From positions 1-40,002 of the forward strand of contig JADCJC010000033.1 of assembly GCA_020247395.1 (NCBI GenBank): DNA of 40,002 nt. The letters are read 5' to 3'. This document shows, in pieces, positions 25,196 to 34,026 of the stretch. The DNA is from Rhodocyclaceae bacterium. Its GTDB lineage: Bacteria > Pseudomonadota > Gammaproteobacteria > Burkholderiales > Usitatibacteraceae. How positions within the stretch are numbered: position 1 is the first letter of the stretch; each line of letters begins with the position of its first letter. Below the pieces are notes generated by a model. It saw only the letters and a program-made list of their open reading frames with translations. It ran no database searches and was not told where the DNA came from. Both the position numbers and the translations under genes were made by a program.

Positions 25196-26956
25196 TCAGC
25201 GTGATTTTCGCTTCGCCGTGGCTGCCCTTGCCAATGCCGGTTTTGTTCTCTTTCGGGTCGACTTGGACGTTGGCTTTGGCGCGGACTTGGCTAGCGCTTT
25301 AGGTGCTGCCTTCGACGACGCTTTGGGTCGCACGTTGGGTCGCACGTTGGATCTCGCTTTGGGTCGCTGGATTTTTACCGCAGTTTCGATCCGCGCAGGC
25401 GGCACGGCCAGCGCCAGCAATTCTTCATGTGCGGCGCGCAGCATGCCGACGAGCTTATCTAACTTCGGCACTTCGTCTTTGGCGGCGATAAAACCGTAGT
25501 CGAGCATGCCGGCGTAACTATGAATCGTGATGTTCAAGGCAAGACCGTGCGTAACGATCGAAACCGGATAGTAGGAGGTCATCTTTGCGCCCGCCATGTA
25601 CAGCGGCATTGGCGGCCCTGGTACATTAGAAATCACGACGTTTGCCACAACCGGAATGCGATTGGTGGCCACTGCCGTTTTGTATAGTGGCGTGAGGATG
25701 GACATCAACCAAGGAATGCCAAGGGTCGGTAAATCGGAGGTTGCCGTCGACATCACCCCCTTCATCGCGCCGGTCATCATTTTTGCGTTTTGGCTGGATG
25801 CCTTGATCGCGTCCATGCGCTTGATCGGATCCGCGATGTTGGTCGCCAGATTGATCAACATCATCGTCACTTGATTGTTTTGAGACGTGTCACCCGCCGC
25901 ACGCAGGCTGGCCGGTACCGCACTGACCATCGCCTTGGCAAGCTCAGCCTTGTCGTTGGCAAAGTAACGGCGCAGCGCCCCCGCGCAGGTCGCCAATACC
26001 ACGTCATTGAGCTTGACCTCAAAGTGTCGGGCGATGGCTTTAGTTTCATCGAGCGGCAGTCGAGCGGTTGCGAAAGCACGTTTGCCGCCGATGGCGACAT
26101 TGAGTGGCGTACGCGGGCCTAATTTGATGCCCGTTTTTTCATACCCGCGCAACAACTTCTTCGCCGCCTGAAGCGGTGTGTCCGTCGCTTTCAGCGTCGC
26201 CACACTCGCGGCCATGTTGGCGAGGTTCGCCGCCGAGTCGATCACGCCGGTAAGCTGCTCAGATGGCGCGCCCAATTTCTTCGCTTGAGAGGCCGACAGT
26301 GCCGACACGGTCAATCCACCGACCATCTTTACCGCACCGGGTACAGCTTTAAGTATCTTGCCGTACTGCGCCACGCTGGTGCGGAAGGCGGCAGAAATCA
26401 TGCGTGCAGCCGACGGCGTCAGCGACGACCGCGAGGCCGACTTTTCTGCTGTCGATTTTTCCCTCGCCGCAGGTTTGGGCTCGATATCGAGCACGGCGTG
26501 GGCTAACGCGACCCCACCCTGCCCATCCAACCCAGCGTGATGTATCTTGGCGTAAAACGCGACCTCACCAGACTCAAGACCTTCAATGACGGTGAACTGC
26601 CACAGCGGGCGATCACGGTCGAGCATGCCTTCATGTCGCTTTGCCACAGCCGCTTCAAGTTGCACCCGCGTACCGGGCTTGGGTAACTCCAACCATTGAA
26701 TGTGCCAATCAAGGTCGATGGTATCCGCATCCACCCAGATTGGATTCGCCAAATCAAAGGGCATAAAGGCCAGCTTGCGCGAAAACAGCGGTGCTAAATG
26801 CATACGCGAGGCGACGTGATGGCGAATGTTCTTGTAGAAGCTCAGTTGATGGCCGCGTGGCTTTTCCATCAGGATTAAGCTACCGACGTGCATGGGTGTT
26901 TGCGGCGTTTCCAAATACAGGAACAACGCATCAAGCGCGGACAGGTGGTTGAGCAT
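25196..26956 (-). CDS. Wax ester synthase / diacylglycerol O-acyltransferase (WS/DGAT)
   Basis: A 586-residue acyltransferase of the WS/DGAT family that makes triacylglycerol or wax esters from acyl-CoA and diacylglycerol or fatty alcohol, usually at the inner membrane face. The catalytic motif HHAGLDG lies at residues 139-145. The N terminus LSALDALFLYLE and the later segments NDVVLATCAGALRRYF and VISNVPGPP are family marks. Odd feature: the last 45 or so residues form a repetitive Lys/Arg/Ala/Ser tail (RPKARSNVRPNVRPK and on), like a histone H1-type tail, well beyond the usual family end. It follows tadA by 15 bases and precedes a lipase-like gene, forming a probable lipid-storage set. Confidence 0.93.
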   Translation of the reverse strand: MLNHLSALDALFLYLETPQTPMHVGSLILMEKPRGHQLSFYKNIRHHVASRMHLAPLFSRKLAFMPFDLANPIWVDADTIDLDWHIQWLELPKPGTRVQLEAAVAKRHEGMLDRDRPLWQFTVIEGLESGEVAFYAKIHHAGLDGQGGVALAHAVLDIEPKPAAREKSTAEKSASRSSLTPSAARMISAAFRTSVAQYGKILKAVPGAVKMVGGLTVSALSASQAKKLGAPSEQLTGVIDSAANLANMAASVATLKATDTPLQAAKKLLRGYEKTGIKLGPRTPLNVAIGGKRAFATARLPLDETKAIARHFEVKLNDVVLATCAGALRRYFANDKAELAKAMVSAVPASLRAAGDTSQNNQVTMMLINLATNIADPIKRMDAIKASSQNAKMMTGAMKGVMSTATSDLPTLGIPWLMSILTPLYKTAVATNRIPVVANVVISNVPGPPMPLYMAGAKMTSYYPVSIVTHGLALNITIHSYAGMLDYGFIAAKDEVPKLDKLVGMLRAAHEELLALAVPPARIETAVKIQRPKARSNVRPNVRPKASSKAAPKALAKSAPKPTSKSTRKRTKPALARAATAKRKSR

Positions 26957-26971
26957 TACTGTTTCTCTTGT

Positions 26972-27513
<542 letters not shown>

Positions 27514-27526
27514 CTTCCTAGCGTTT

Positions 27527-27910
27527 TTATTTCCTATCACGTGCCATCTTTTCGCGCTGATCGCCCTCATCAGCATGCAGTTTATGCAAAAAACGATGCG
27601 CCAACGGCGCAAACACGACACCCGCACTCATCACCAGCATGAGACCCGAATAAATCGCATACACGCCCGAAAAGATCTTGGCCGTCGTCGTCTCCGGTAC
27701 CGCTAACGGCCCATCCCCGAGAGGATCATCGCAGCGTTGACAAACGCGTCGGCCCAATCGAGCTTGGGAAAAAACATCGGTAACCGATCATGCCGATGGC
27801 AAGCGAGACGCTGAGCAGTGCTACGCCAAGCAGCAGCGCCCGCCATTGACGAGAGATGATTTTGCCCGCGGTAGAACCGGTTTGGAGACGTGCTCGAACG
27901 TACTGCGCAA
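27527..27910 (-). pseudogene. Small two-helix membrane protein, broken by three frameshifts
   Basis: Pieces of one protein are spread over the three minus-strand frames. They are, in order: LRSTFEHVSKPVLPRAK; IISRQWRALLLGVALLSVSL with AIGMIGYRC; FFPKLDWADAFVNAAMILSG with MG; and PLAVPETTTAKIFSGVYAIY through to DQREKMARDRK. The joins fall at about 27860 (A4), 27774 (T6) and 27710 (CC), and adding one base at each would give a single frame of about 128 residues. The layout (helix, pore-like ILSGMGP turn, helix, short basic tail) recalls a family of small ion-channel-like membrane proteins common in proteobacteria. The apparent start would be TTG at 27910, 10 bases after the RidA stop. Either real decay or base-calling errors in short runs could explain it. 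Confidence 0.6.
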
Positions 27911-27920
27911 CCCAGCGGCG

Positions 27921-28325
27921 CTATTGGCTGAGATCTGCACCAACGAAGGCATCGACTTCGATTTCTACCAAGTGCTGTGGGTCGACCAATTTGGCGACTT
28001 CCACCATGGTAGAAGCCGGGCAGATGTCGCCGAAGAACTCGCCGTGCACACTACCCACGGCCTGCCAGTCGGCGATGTTGGTCACATACAAGCGGCTACG
28101 AACCACATCGCGCAGTGATGCACCGGCCTCAGCCAAGGCACGTTCGATTTTTTGCAGAATGTATCGCGTCTGCTCGCCGGCGTTGCCGACCGCAACTACC
28201 ATCCCGCTTGCATCCGACGCCGTGGTTCCGGCTACCCATACGTGATTGCGCACTCGAACTGCGCGCGAGTAACCCACCTTGGATTCCCAAGGCGTGCCGG
28301 ATGAAATGTTTTGTCTCGGGCTCAC
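27921..28325 (-). CDS. RidA/YjgF family protein
   Basis: A 134-residue member of the RidA (YjgF/YER057c/UK114) superfamily; RidA itself hydrolyses reactive enamine/imine intermediates from PLP enzymes. Visible features are a VWVAGTTASDASG strand-turn, a helix with QTRYILQKIERALAEAG, the strand DVVRSRLYVTNI with Arg76/Arg78, and the C-terminal VEIEVDAFVG. This looks like a non-RidA subgroup, so the exact activity is open. I chose GTG at 28325-28323 because GGGAG lies 7 bases upstream; the frame opens further to 28391, but those residues are not family-like. The 240 bases upstream (28326-28565) hold no gene I can support. Confidence 0.88.
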   Translation of the reverse strand: MSPRQNISSGTPWESKVGYSRAVRVRNHVWVAGTTASDASGMVVAVGNAGEQTRYILQKIERALAEAGASLRDVVRSRLYVTNIADWQAVGSVHGEFFGDICPASTMVEVAKLVDPQHLVEIEVDAFVGADLSQ

Positions 28326-28565
28326 AACATGACTCCCACTCAAAAATCGGCGGCTGTTTGCCGCTGACGACGTAAAACAAGGTTGAATCAACGCAATTCA
28401 TTGATGATGCTAGTCGATATCTCGCCACGCGGGCAACTACCAATGGTCCGCCCAGGGCGCTATCGAGCTTGGCCGTGGAAAATCGCAGCTGATCGAGCCG
28501 GATCGGTCGCACCGGCGCGCCTGAGTCGCCGAATTGCACTCCTGCAACCGGCCTGTCTGCGGTGT

Positions 28566-29381
28566 TCAGGAGCGGGGCAGAAACGCGCGCGCCGTGACAT
28601 CTTGCAGCACGGTCGCCGGTGCCCAGTTTCGCAACCCGTAAAGAAACCTCGCGAGCACACCGAAGCGGTAACTCGGTGCCAACCGCGCCTGCGACATCAG
28701 CCGGGCGATGCGCTGCGCGAGCCAGAGCGGATCGTGACCGCTACCCGCCCCGGCGCGAAACGCTTCGATCGCGTGGCTGCGCGCCGGCGCATAGTCGGCG
28801 ACAGCGCGTGGTGCCAATTGCACATGCGCAACCGCGCCGGTAGCCACCGAGGTCGTCTGCACGATGGTCACCTGGATTCCTAGCGGTGCGAGCTCGAAGC
28901 GCAGTGCCTCGGACAGACCCTGGAGCGCGAACTTCGAGGCGGTGTAGATCGAGTGAAACGGGATCGGCGCAAAGCAGGCGGTCGATCCGATGTTAATGAT
29001 ACGGCCTGAGTGCTGCGCACGCAGCAGCGGCAACGCGGCGCGGATCGTGCGTACCACACTGAAGAAGTAGGCATCGAACTGCGCCTGCACCTGCTCCATC
29101 GAGTGCTCTTCAAGCGCACCGGCGTAATACTGCCCGGCGCTATTAATCAGGCCGTCGAGCCGACCGTGCGTGCGCTCGACCGCAGAGAAGGCAGCGCCCA
29201 CCGCCGCGTCGTCGTTCAGATCGGTTTCGATCCACTGGAAACGTGGATGCGTGAAGTCCGGTCGCGAACGGCTGGCTCCAACGACTTGGAAGTCGCGCGC
29301 AAGCAGCGTCTGCGCGGTCGCCGCGCCGATGCCGCGCGAGACCCCCGCTACGAAGACCACCGGTATGGGCTGCGCCGTCAT
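28566..29381 (-). CDS. Short-chain dehydrogenase/reductase (SDR A)
   Basis: A 271-residue classical SDR, NAD(P)-dependent, cytoplasmic. The nucleotide-binding motif is GVSRGIG (residues 13-19), with SAG in the NNAG position (LINSAGQYYAG), IGSTACF as the catalytic Ser region and Tyr146/Lys150 in YTASK. The Arg in GASRSR after strand 2 suggests NADP preference. Starts 1 base after the stop of the small upstream gene, so it is the last member of a tight three-gene set with a second SDR. Substrate unknown; a ketone/alcohol in the catabolic block is an inference. Base use is more GC-rich than the genes left of 28 kb. Confidence 0.9.
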   Translation of the reverse strand: MTAQPIPVVFVAGVSRGIGAATAQTLLARDFQVVGASRSRPDFTHPRFQWIETDLNDDAAVGAAFSAVERTHGRLDGLINSAGQYYAGALEEHSMEQVQAQFDAYFFSVVRTIRAALPLLRAQHSGRIINIGSTACFAPIPFHSIYTASKFALQGLSEALRFELAPLGIQVTIVQTTSVATGAVAHVQLAPRAVADYAPARSHAIEAFRAGAGSGHDPLWLAQRIARLMSQARLAPSYRFGVLARFLYGLRNWAPATVLQDVTARAFLPRS

Positions 29382-29382
29382 C

Positions 29383-29700
29383 TCACTTGGCCCGATCCCC
29401 AGGCTCGGCCCGCTCGTGAGACATCAGCAGATCAAAACCCGTGTAGGGGATGAGCGGATATGTCTTGCAACTGACTAGTCCCGCCGCAACCAGCGGCAGG
29501 GTTTGGACGAAGGCTTGGGCCTCGGCGGCGTCGGCGGTTTCAAGTTCGAGCACACCGCCGCCGGGCTCGATGTAATGTAGCGCGCGCACGATGCCGGACT
29601 TCATCCCGCCCCAGGCTACTCGCACTTCGCCGGGCAGGAGGGCCTGAATGCGCGACGGTGGCGCGCCCTCGATGAGGTGAAGGATGGCGATCGTTTTCAT
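29383..29700 (-). CDS. Small YciI/muconolactone-isomerase-like protein
   Basis: A 105-residue protein with the size and strand-helix pattern of the dimeric alpha/beta-barrel (ferredoxin-like) superfamily: MKTIAILHLIEG strand, SRIQALLPGEVRVAWGGMKS, then GGVLELETADAAEAQAFVQT and LPLVAAGLVSCKTYPLIPY. The spacing resembles muconolactone delta-isomerase and YciI proteins, but no catalytic residue can be named with confidence. Its ATG overlaps the stop of the upstream SDR (ATGA) and its stop is 1 base from the next SDR start, so the three are certainly one transcription unit and probably one pathway. Confidence 0.75.
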   Translation of the reverse strand: MKTIAILHLIEGAPPSRIQALLPGEVRVAWGGMKSGIVRALHYIEPGGGVLELETADAAEAQAFVQTLPLVAAGLVSCKTYPLIPYTGFDLLMSHERAEPGDRAK

Positions 29701-30530
29701 GCGTCCTCCAAGGCAAGCCTTTGCGCTGGGCTATGCGATGCGCGAATCTGCATCAAGCGTTGTTCGAGCGAGTGTTGGATCCATGGCAGCGCATCGGAGC
29801 CGACGGCGGTTCGTAACGGCGGATCATCAGCATCCACCAGCGCGAGGATGCTCTGAACGACTTCTCCCGGATCACCCGGCACCATACTCGTGAACTGGGA
29901 CATGACAGCGGAGCGCACGCTATCGTAGACCGCCATGGGCGCGCTGAATTCCATTGATGCGGCGAAGTTGGTCGCGAAGTATCCGGGCTCCATGATCGCG
30001 ACCTTGATGCCGGTTGATGCCAATTCCCCGGCAAGCGATTCAGACAGTGCCTCTACCGCGTGCTTGGTGGCTGCATACACGCCAGCCATCGGCATAGTCG
30101 CGTGACCAACGGCCGAAGACATCTGGATGATGCGACCGCGCCTGCTTTGGCGCAGGTGGGGCAGCGCCGCCCTCACTAGGCGAACCACACCGAACACGTT
30201 GGTCTCGAAGACATCCCGCAGCGTCGCCTCGCTGGCTTCTTCCAGCGCGCAGAATAGCCCGCGACCAGCGTTGTTTATGAGGATGTCGATCGCTCCAAAC
30301 GCCGCGACAACGGCGGCCACACCGGCGTTAACCGACGCCTCGTCCCTGACGTCAACTGACAGGCACTTGAGGTGCTCTGGGTAGCGCTGCGCAAGTTCAC
30401 GTAGTGGCTCGACGGTTCGGGCCAGCGCCGCAACGCGCGCACCGCGTGCGAGTGCGCGTTCGGCGAGAAGACGCCCGAATCCGCTGGACGCCCCAGTGAT
30501 CAACCAGACGTTAGTATCGATTGAATTCAT
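29697..30530 (-). CDS. Short-chain dehydrogenase/reductase (SDR B)
   Basis: A 277-residue classical SDR. The motifs are GASSGFG (about 13-19), INNAGRG, QMSSAVG with the catalytic Ser, and Tyr152/Lys156 in YAATKHA; IMEPGYFATNF follows as in the group of SDRs annotated as oxidoreductases with a C-terminal extension. GGA stands 6 bases before the chosen ATG at 30530; an ATG two codons earlier (30536) is the alternative. First gene of the SDR B - small barrel protein - SDR A set. About 110 bases separate it from the haloalkane dehalogenase gene upstream, and A-rich GGAAAAAAGG precedes it. Confidence 0.9.
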   Translation of the reverse strand: MNSIDTNVWLITGASSGFGRLLAERALARGARVAALARTVEPLRELAQRYPEHLKCLSVDVRDEASVNAGVAAVVAAFGAIDILINNAGRGLFCALEEASEATLRDVFETNVFGVVRLVRAALPHLRQSRRGRIIQMSSAVGHATMPMAGVYAATKHAVEALSESLAGELASTGIKVAIMEPGYFATNFAASMEFSAPMAVYDSVRSAVMSQFTSMVPGDPGEVVQSILALVDADDPPLRTAVGSDALPWIQHSLEQRLMQIRASHSPAQRLALEDA

Positions 30531-30648
30531 TTGCATTCCTTTTTTCCTTTACAAGTTGGGGGGGTCGAGATGTTGTTGCGGCGATGAGCGCACGCGTTCC
30601 GCGCATCGACTGATCTGGTGGTCGAGTCGCCGCGCGTGATACGCACTG

Positions 30649-31551
30649 TCATGGCTTCACCGACCGATCAGCGGTAAGCTGATTAACGAAGTCGCGCAAT
30701 GCCTCGCCAATCGCCTCAGGGTTGTCTTCCTGCAGATAGTGCACGCCGGGGCCGAGATCGACCGTCATGCAGTTCTTCAGACGACTTTGGTACCAGCGGG
30801 CCCGCTCCTCCGAGATCAAGGCACCCGGGCTCGCTTTGAACATCAGCTTCGGCAACTCGGTCTGAAGCAGCCAGTCGTGGTACGCGCACACCATCGCGTA
30901 GACGTCGATCGGCTCGCCAGCAATCGGGATCTCGCTCGGGAAACGCAACATCGGTTCGCGCGCTGCCGGCTCCAGGAAGGGCGCTCGGTAGTGCGTCATC
31001 GTCGCCTCCGGCACACCGCGCACCACCGAACCCGGCAAAACGCGTTCGATGAATGCGTTCTGATCAACGATCAGTTCTCGCCCAACCCCAGGCGTGCGGA
31101 AGGCCCTGAACACATCGCGCGCCCGCGCCGGAAAATCCAGCCAAGTGGGAAACGGCGCAATGAACTCCATGAACGCCATCCCACAGACGGCACCCTCGTG
31201 CCGTCGCGCGTAGTCGAATCCCAGTGCCGAACCCCAATCGTGCAAGACCAGTACCATGTCGCGCAGACCAAGGGTCGCGATGAATGCTTCGACGAAGCGC
31301 GCGTGATCGGCGACCCGGTACTCAATGTCTGGCTTATCTGATCGTCCGAAGCCGGGTAGATCGGGGGCAATGCAGCGGGCAACCGGCACGACGTGCGGCA
31401 CGACGTTGCGCCACAGGTAAGACGAGGTTGGATTTCCGTGCAGAAACAGCAGCACCGGACCCCGCCCCTCGTCCAGATAGGCGAGCTTCACACCGTCGAT
31501 CTCGACAAAACGCCGTTCAAACGGATCGACCGAACTTGGGCTATCGCTCAA
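30649..31551 (-). CDS. dhaA: Haloalkane dehalogenase (DhaA/HLD-II type)
   Basis: A 300-residue alpha/beta hydrolase that cleaves carbon-halogen bonds of haloalkanes to alcohol and halide. All five catalytic positions of Rhodococcus DhaA are present, each shifted by one: Asn40 in HGNPTSS and Trp106 hold the halide, Asp105 in LHDWGSALGF is the nucleophile, Glu129 in MEFI and His271 in GVHYLQEDNP complete the set. Long stretches such as RTPGVGRELIVDQNAFIE and PIAGEP match the DhaA cap region as I recall it. No signal peptide. The start seems to be TTG (31551) with AGGCGA upstream; no in-frame ATG fits. It lies 34 bases after the metallo-hydrolase gene. The physiological substrate is unproven. 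Confidence 0.92.
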   Translation of the reverse strand: MSDSPSSVDPFERRFVEIDGVKLAYLDEGRGPVLLFLHGNPTSSYLWRNVVPHVVPVARCIAPDLPGFGRSDKPDIEYRVADHARFVEAFIATLGLRDMVLVLHDWGSALGFDYARRHEGAVCGMAFMEFIAPFPTWLDFPARARDVFRAFRTPGVGRELIVDQNAFIERVLPGSVVRGVPEATMTHYRAPFLEPAAREPMLRFPSEIPIAGEPIDVYAMVCAYHDWLLQTELPKLMFKASPGALISEERARWYQSRLKNCMTVDLGPGVHYLQEDNPEAIGEALRDFVNQLTADRSVKP

Positions 31552-31585
31552 GATATCGTCGCCTGATGAAGACCGTCAGCCACGT

Positions 31586-32614
31586 TCAACGCAACACGCC
31601 GTACTGAACAGGCACCCAGCGATAGGCTGCACCATCGGGCCGAACACGGCCTAACCCCGGAAAAGAAATGTGTGCCGCACCGATCAAGTAGCCCTCCCGG
31701 GCAGCTTCGGCAAACGCTTTCCAGCGCTGCGTTGCCGCTGCTTGGGGATCGCCGTCGAAGGCAATGGTCACCTCCGGGTGCGGAAACTGCACCGCCGCGG
31801 CGTGAATCAAATCCCCCCACAACACCAGTTTCTGCGCATCACTCTCAACAACCACGAAGCTGTGGCCCGCGGTATGGCCTGGTGCGGGCTGCACGCGAAT
31901 ACCGGGCACCAGTTCACTGGCTCCGTCGAAAGGCTTGAATTTTCCGGCTTGGACGTACGGGTTCACCGAGGCCATCGCACCTTTGAAGAAGTCTTTGTTC
32001 GCCTCCGGCGCCGCGTCCAAATTGGCCTGGCTCAGCCAGAACGCTGCCTCGCGTCGATCAGCGTGGATTGTGGCGTTCGGGAAGGCCATGCGCCCGGCGG
32101 CCATCAAGCCCCCCACGTGATCAGGGTGCATATGCGTGATGATCACCGCGTCTACTTGCTCCGGCCGGTAGCCCGAAGCACGCAGGTTCTCCGGCAGCCG
32201 CCCCAGCGTGGGGCCGAATAACCCAGCTGCGCCTGTATCGATCAATACCAGCTTGGAGCCGGTATTGATGAGGTAGGCGTTGGACGAGCCCTCAACTTTA
32301 CCGGTTAAGAATTCGCGCTCTAACGCGAGTCCAGTGGCTTCGACCGATTTATTGGTCAGGAGCTTTTGAACATCGAAGCCCGGCATCGTGCCATCCGAAA
32401 GCGCCGTAACTTCGAAGCGACCCAGCATGACGCGATAGAAACCGGGTGGGTTAGTCAGGGCCATCGGTGCTGCGGCATGGGCTGCACAGGTTGCCAAGAG
32501 CGCGAAGCTGGCGAGCATGCCCTTTACGAATCGACCCGCTCGCCGGGCTGGATTGAAGCGCCGGCTTTGCAATCGGGCGGCACTGATGGAATGATTTGAC
32601 AAGTTAGGGATCAT
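31586..32614 (-). CDS. Exported metallo-beta-lactamase-fold hydrolase (methyl-parathion-hydrolase-like)
   Basis: A 342-residue MBL-fold enzyme. A twin-Arg-containing, basic N terminus and hydrophobic stretch (MLASFALLATCAAHAAAP) look like a signal peptide, so it is probably periplasmic. The di-zinc motif is HMHPDH (His161, His163, Asp165, His166), with His247 in PGHTAGH, Asp268 in LWGDLIH and a C-terminal AAHISFPG His. PPGFYRVMLGRFEVTALSDG is the start seen in the methyl parathion hydrolase / AidA-lactonase-like group. I chose the ATG at 32614 with GGAGGG 9 bases upstream; an earlier ATG at 32677 is possible. Organophosphate or lactone/ester hydrolysis are both open. Confidence 0.88.
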   Translation of the reverse strand: MIPNLSNHSISAARLQSRRFNPARRAGRFVKGMLASFALLATCAAHAAAPMALTNPPGFYRVMLGRFEVTALSDGTMPGFDVQKLLTNKSVEATGLALEREFLTGKVEGSSNAYLINTGSKLVLIDTGAAGLFGPTLGRLPENLRASGYRPEQVDAVIITHMHPDHVGGLMAAGRMAFPNATIHADRREAAFWLSQANLDAAPEANKDFFKGAMASVNPYVQAGKFKPFDGASELVPGIRVQPAPGHTAGHSFVVVESDAQKLVLWGDLIHAAAVQFPHPEVTIAFDGDPQAAATQRWKAFAEAAREGYLIGAAHISFPGLGRVRPDGAAYRWVPVQYGVLR

Positions 32615-32970
32615 GGCTTGCGGCCCTCCGCTGTTGGCTAGGAAAAGTTCGGGTGAAGAAACCAGTGTGAAACTCACTTCGACGGCGTTTGTTGTATGTC
32701 AGCCACGGCGCGCGTCGTCCGTGCAGGGTAAGCAAGCCGCCGGTCAAAGCGACGAGCCCCAGAATAGTTAGGTCGATCACGCCGGTGAGAATCTGGTCGT
32801 GAAACAAGTTCTTTGCGGAGAAAAACCCCAGCATTAGCACTAGCATTGCGCAACCCAGATGCTGTGTGCATGGGGGTCAGCAGGCCAGCGACCCCAGACA
32901 TTGGGCGAGACCGATAGCAATACGCGGTAAGGGCGCGCCGGGATAGCACCGCTAGTCCGGCGTGCGGTCG
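32604..32970 (-). pseudogene. Small membrane protein, apparently split by a frameshift
   Basis: Two minus-strand frames make sense only together: RPYRVLLSVSPNVWGRW and ADPHAHSIWVAQC in one, then LVLMLGFFSAKNLFHDQILT and GVIDLTILGLVALTGGLL in the next. The break is near 32845, where one added base in TGCTAG would join them. The result would be a small inner-membrane protein with two or three helices. The N-terminal limit is unclear and the chain after LLTLHGRR looks unlike protein, so the true end may be lost as well. It lies between the lipoprotein esterase and the MBL hydrolase and overlaps the latter's start by 11 bases. The second part alone (80 codons, ATG at 32846) could be a short gene instead. 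Confidence 0.4.
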
Positions 32971-33023
32971 CGGATGGCCTCGTTTCCTGCAGTCCCAGCC
33001 GTGCGGTGCGAAATCCATTGCCT

Positions 33024-33992
33024 TCATCGGCCAGCGGTGTGTCGATCGAGAAATTCCACCAGACCATCGAACGACGCCGTGGCGCGTTCGCTACCAAGAT
33101 GGGCGATCGCCGTCGCATGCCGAGACGCGGGCACGACGACGTGCCGACATGCGACCCCAGCGCGCTGTAGCTGGGTGCATAGTGCACTAGATTGCGGACT
33201 GGCCGAGCGGTCGCGCGCCGCGCTCAGCAGCAGGGTGGGCGGCCAGTGTGCGTCGGCGTAAGTAGAAGGCGATGCTGTCTCCCACGCGGCACGGTCTGTG
33301 CCAAACGCTGGCTCGACGATAAATTTTTTCACCAAGAACGATTGGGACAGATCTTTCAGGTCGAAAAAACCCGATATTGCAAACACCGCACGAATCCGCG
33401 TCGGCGTGACGCCTGCGGCTTGCACGTAACGTGGATCGCCCGCCAGCAACGCAGCTAAGTATCCTCCGGAAGAAAACCCGCCGAGCACGATCCGTTGAGG
33501 ATCGCCGCCGTAGGCAGCGCCTTGATCCATCGCCCAGCGCACGGCAGCGGCCATATCCTGCGCTTGGGCGGGATGGGGTGCCTCCGCCGCCAACCGGTGG
33601 TTGATATTCAGCACCAAGTAGCCGCGCTGCGCTAGGGCGATCGCCAGGTTCGCGTTGACGTGGGTCTCGTCGTCCTTCGCACCGGCATTCAGCCCTCCGC
33701 CGTGTGCAAAAACAACAATTGGGCGCGGCGATTGGCTTTCCGCCGTAGGTGCCACGACGTCCAGCATAAAGGCGCGCTGGTCTTTTGAAGTACCGGCATT
33801 CCAGTACGTAACATCGCGACTTACCCGCACTCCGTCAGACGCACGTCGTGCCGGGTACCCTTCGTCGGCTGCCATTTCCGCAAAATAGCCGCGTTCAAAC
33901 AGACTACGGGGTGTCTGCGCTCGAACAAAACCTGAGACATATGAGCACCCGCCAAGCAGGGAAAACAACGGCAAGAAGATGAGCCACTTCAT
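33024..33992 (-). CDS. Lipoprotein carboxylesterase (alpha/beta hydrolase)
   Basis: A 322-residue esterase. MKWLIFLPLFSLLGGC is a lipoprotein signal with Cys16 at the lipobox, so the enzyme is expected to be membrane-anchored and periplasmic. The oxyanion motif HGGG (97-100) and the nucleophile Ser174 in GFSSGG belong to the hormone-sensitive-lipase/BD-FAE-like group; an Asp in SAARDRSASP and the His in SRHATAIAHL complete the triad. I start at ATG 33992 because it gives a proper lipoprotein signal; an ATG at 34064 would overlap the upstream hydrolase gene by 38 bases. It follows that gene by 34 bases. Substrate unknown. Confidence 0.88.
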   Translation of the reverse strand: MKWLIFLPLFSLLGGCSYVSGFVRAQTPRSLFERGYFAEMAADEGYPARRASDGVRVSRDVTYWNAGTSKDQRAFMLDVVAPTAESQSPRPIVVFAHGGGLNAGAKDDETHVNANLAIALAQRGYLVLNINHRLAAEAPHPAQAQDMAAAVRWAMDQGAAYGGDPQRIVLGGFSSGGYLAALLAGDPRYVQAAGVTPTRIRAVFAISGFFDLKDLSQSFLVKKFIVEPAFGTDRAAWETASPSTYADAHWPPTLLLSAARDRSASPQSSALCTQLQRAGVACRHVVVPASRHATAIAHLGSERATASFDGLVEFLDRHTAGR

Positions 33993-34026
33993 CCCCCGAT
34001 CTTCATTCGGCGGGGAGACGGAGACA

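Noticed and set aside
28383-28883. 166-codon + strand frame between the RidA and SDR genes
   Set aside because: Overlaps the end of the SDR gene on the other strand, rich in Arg and without domain features.
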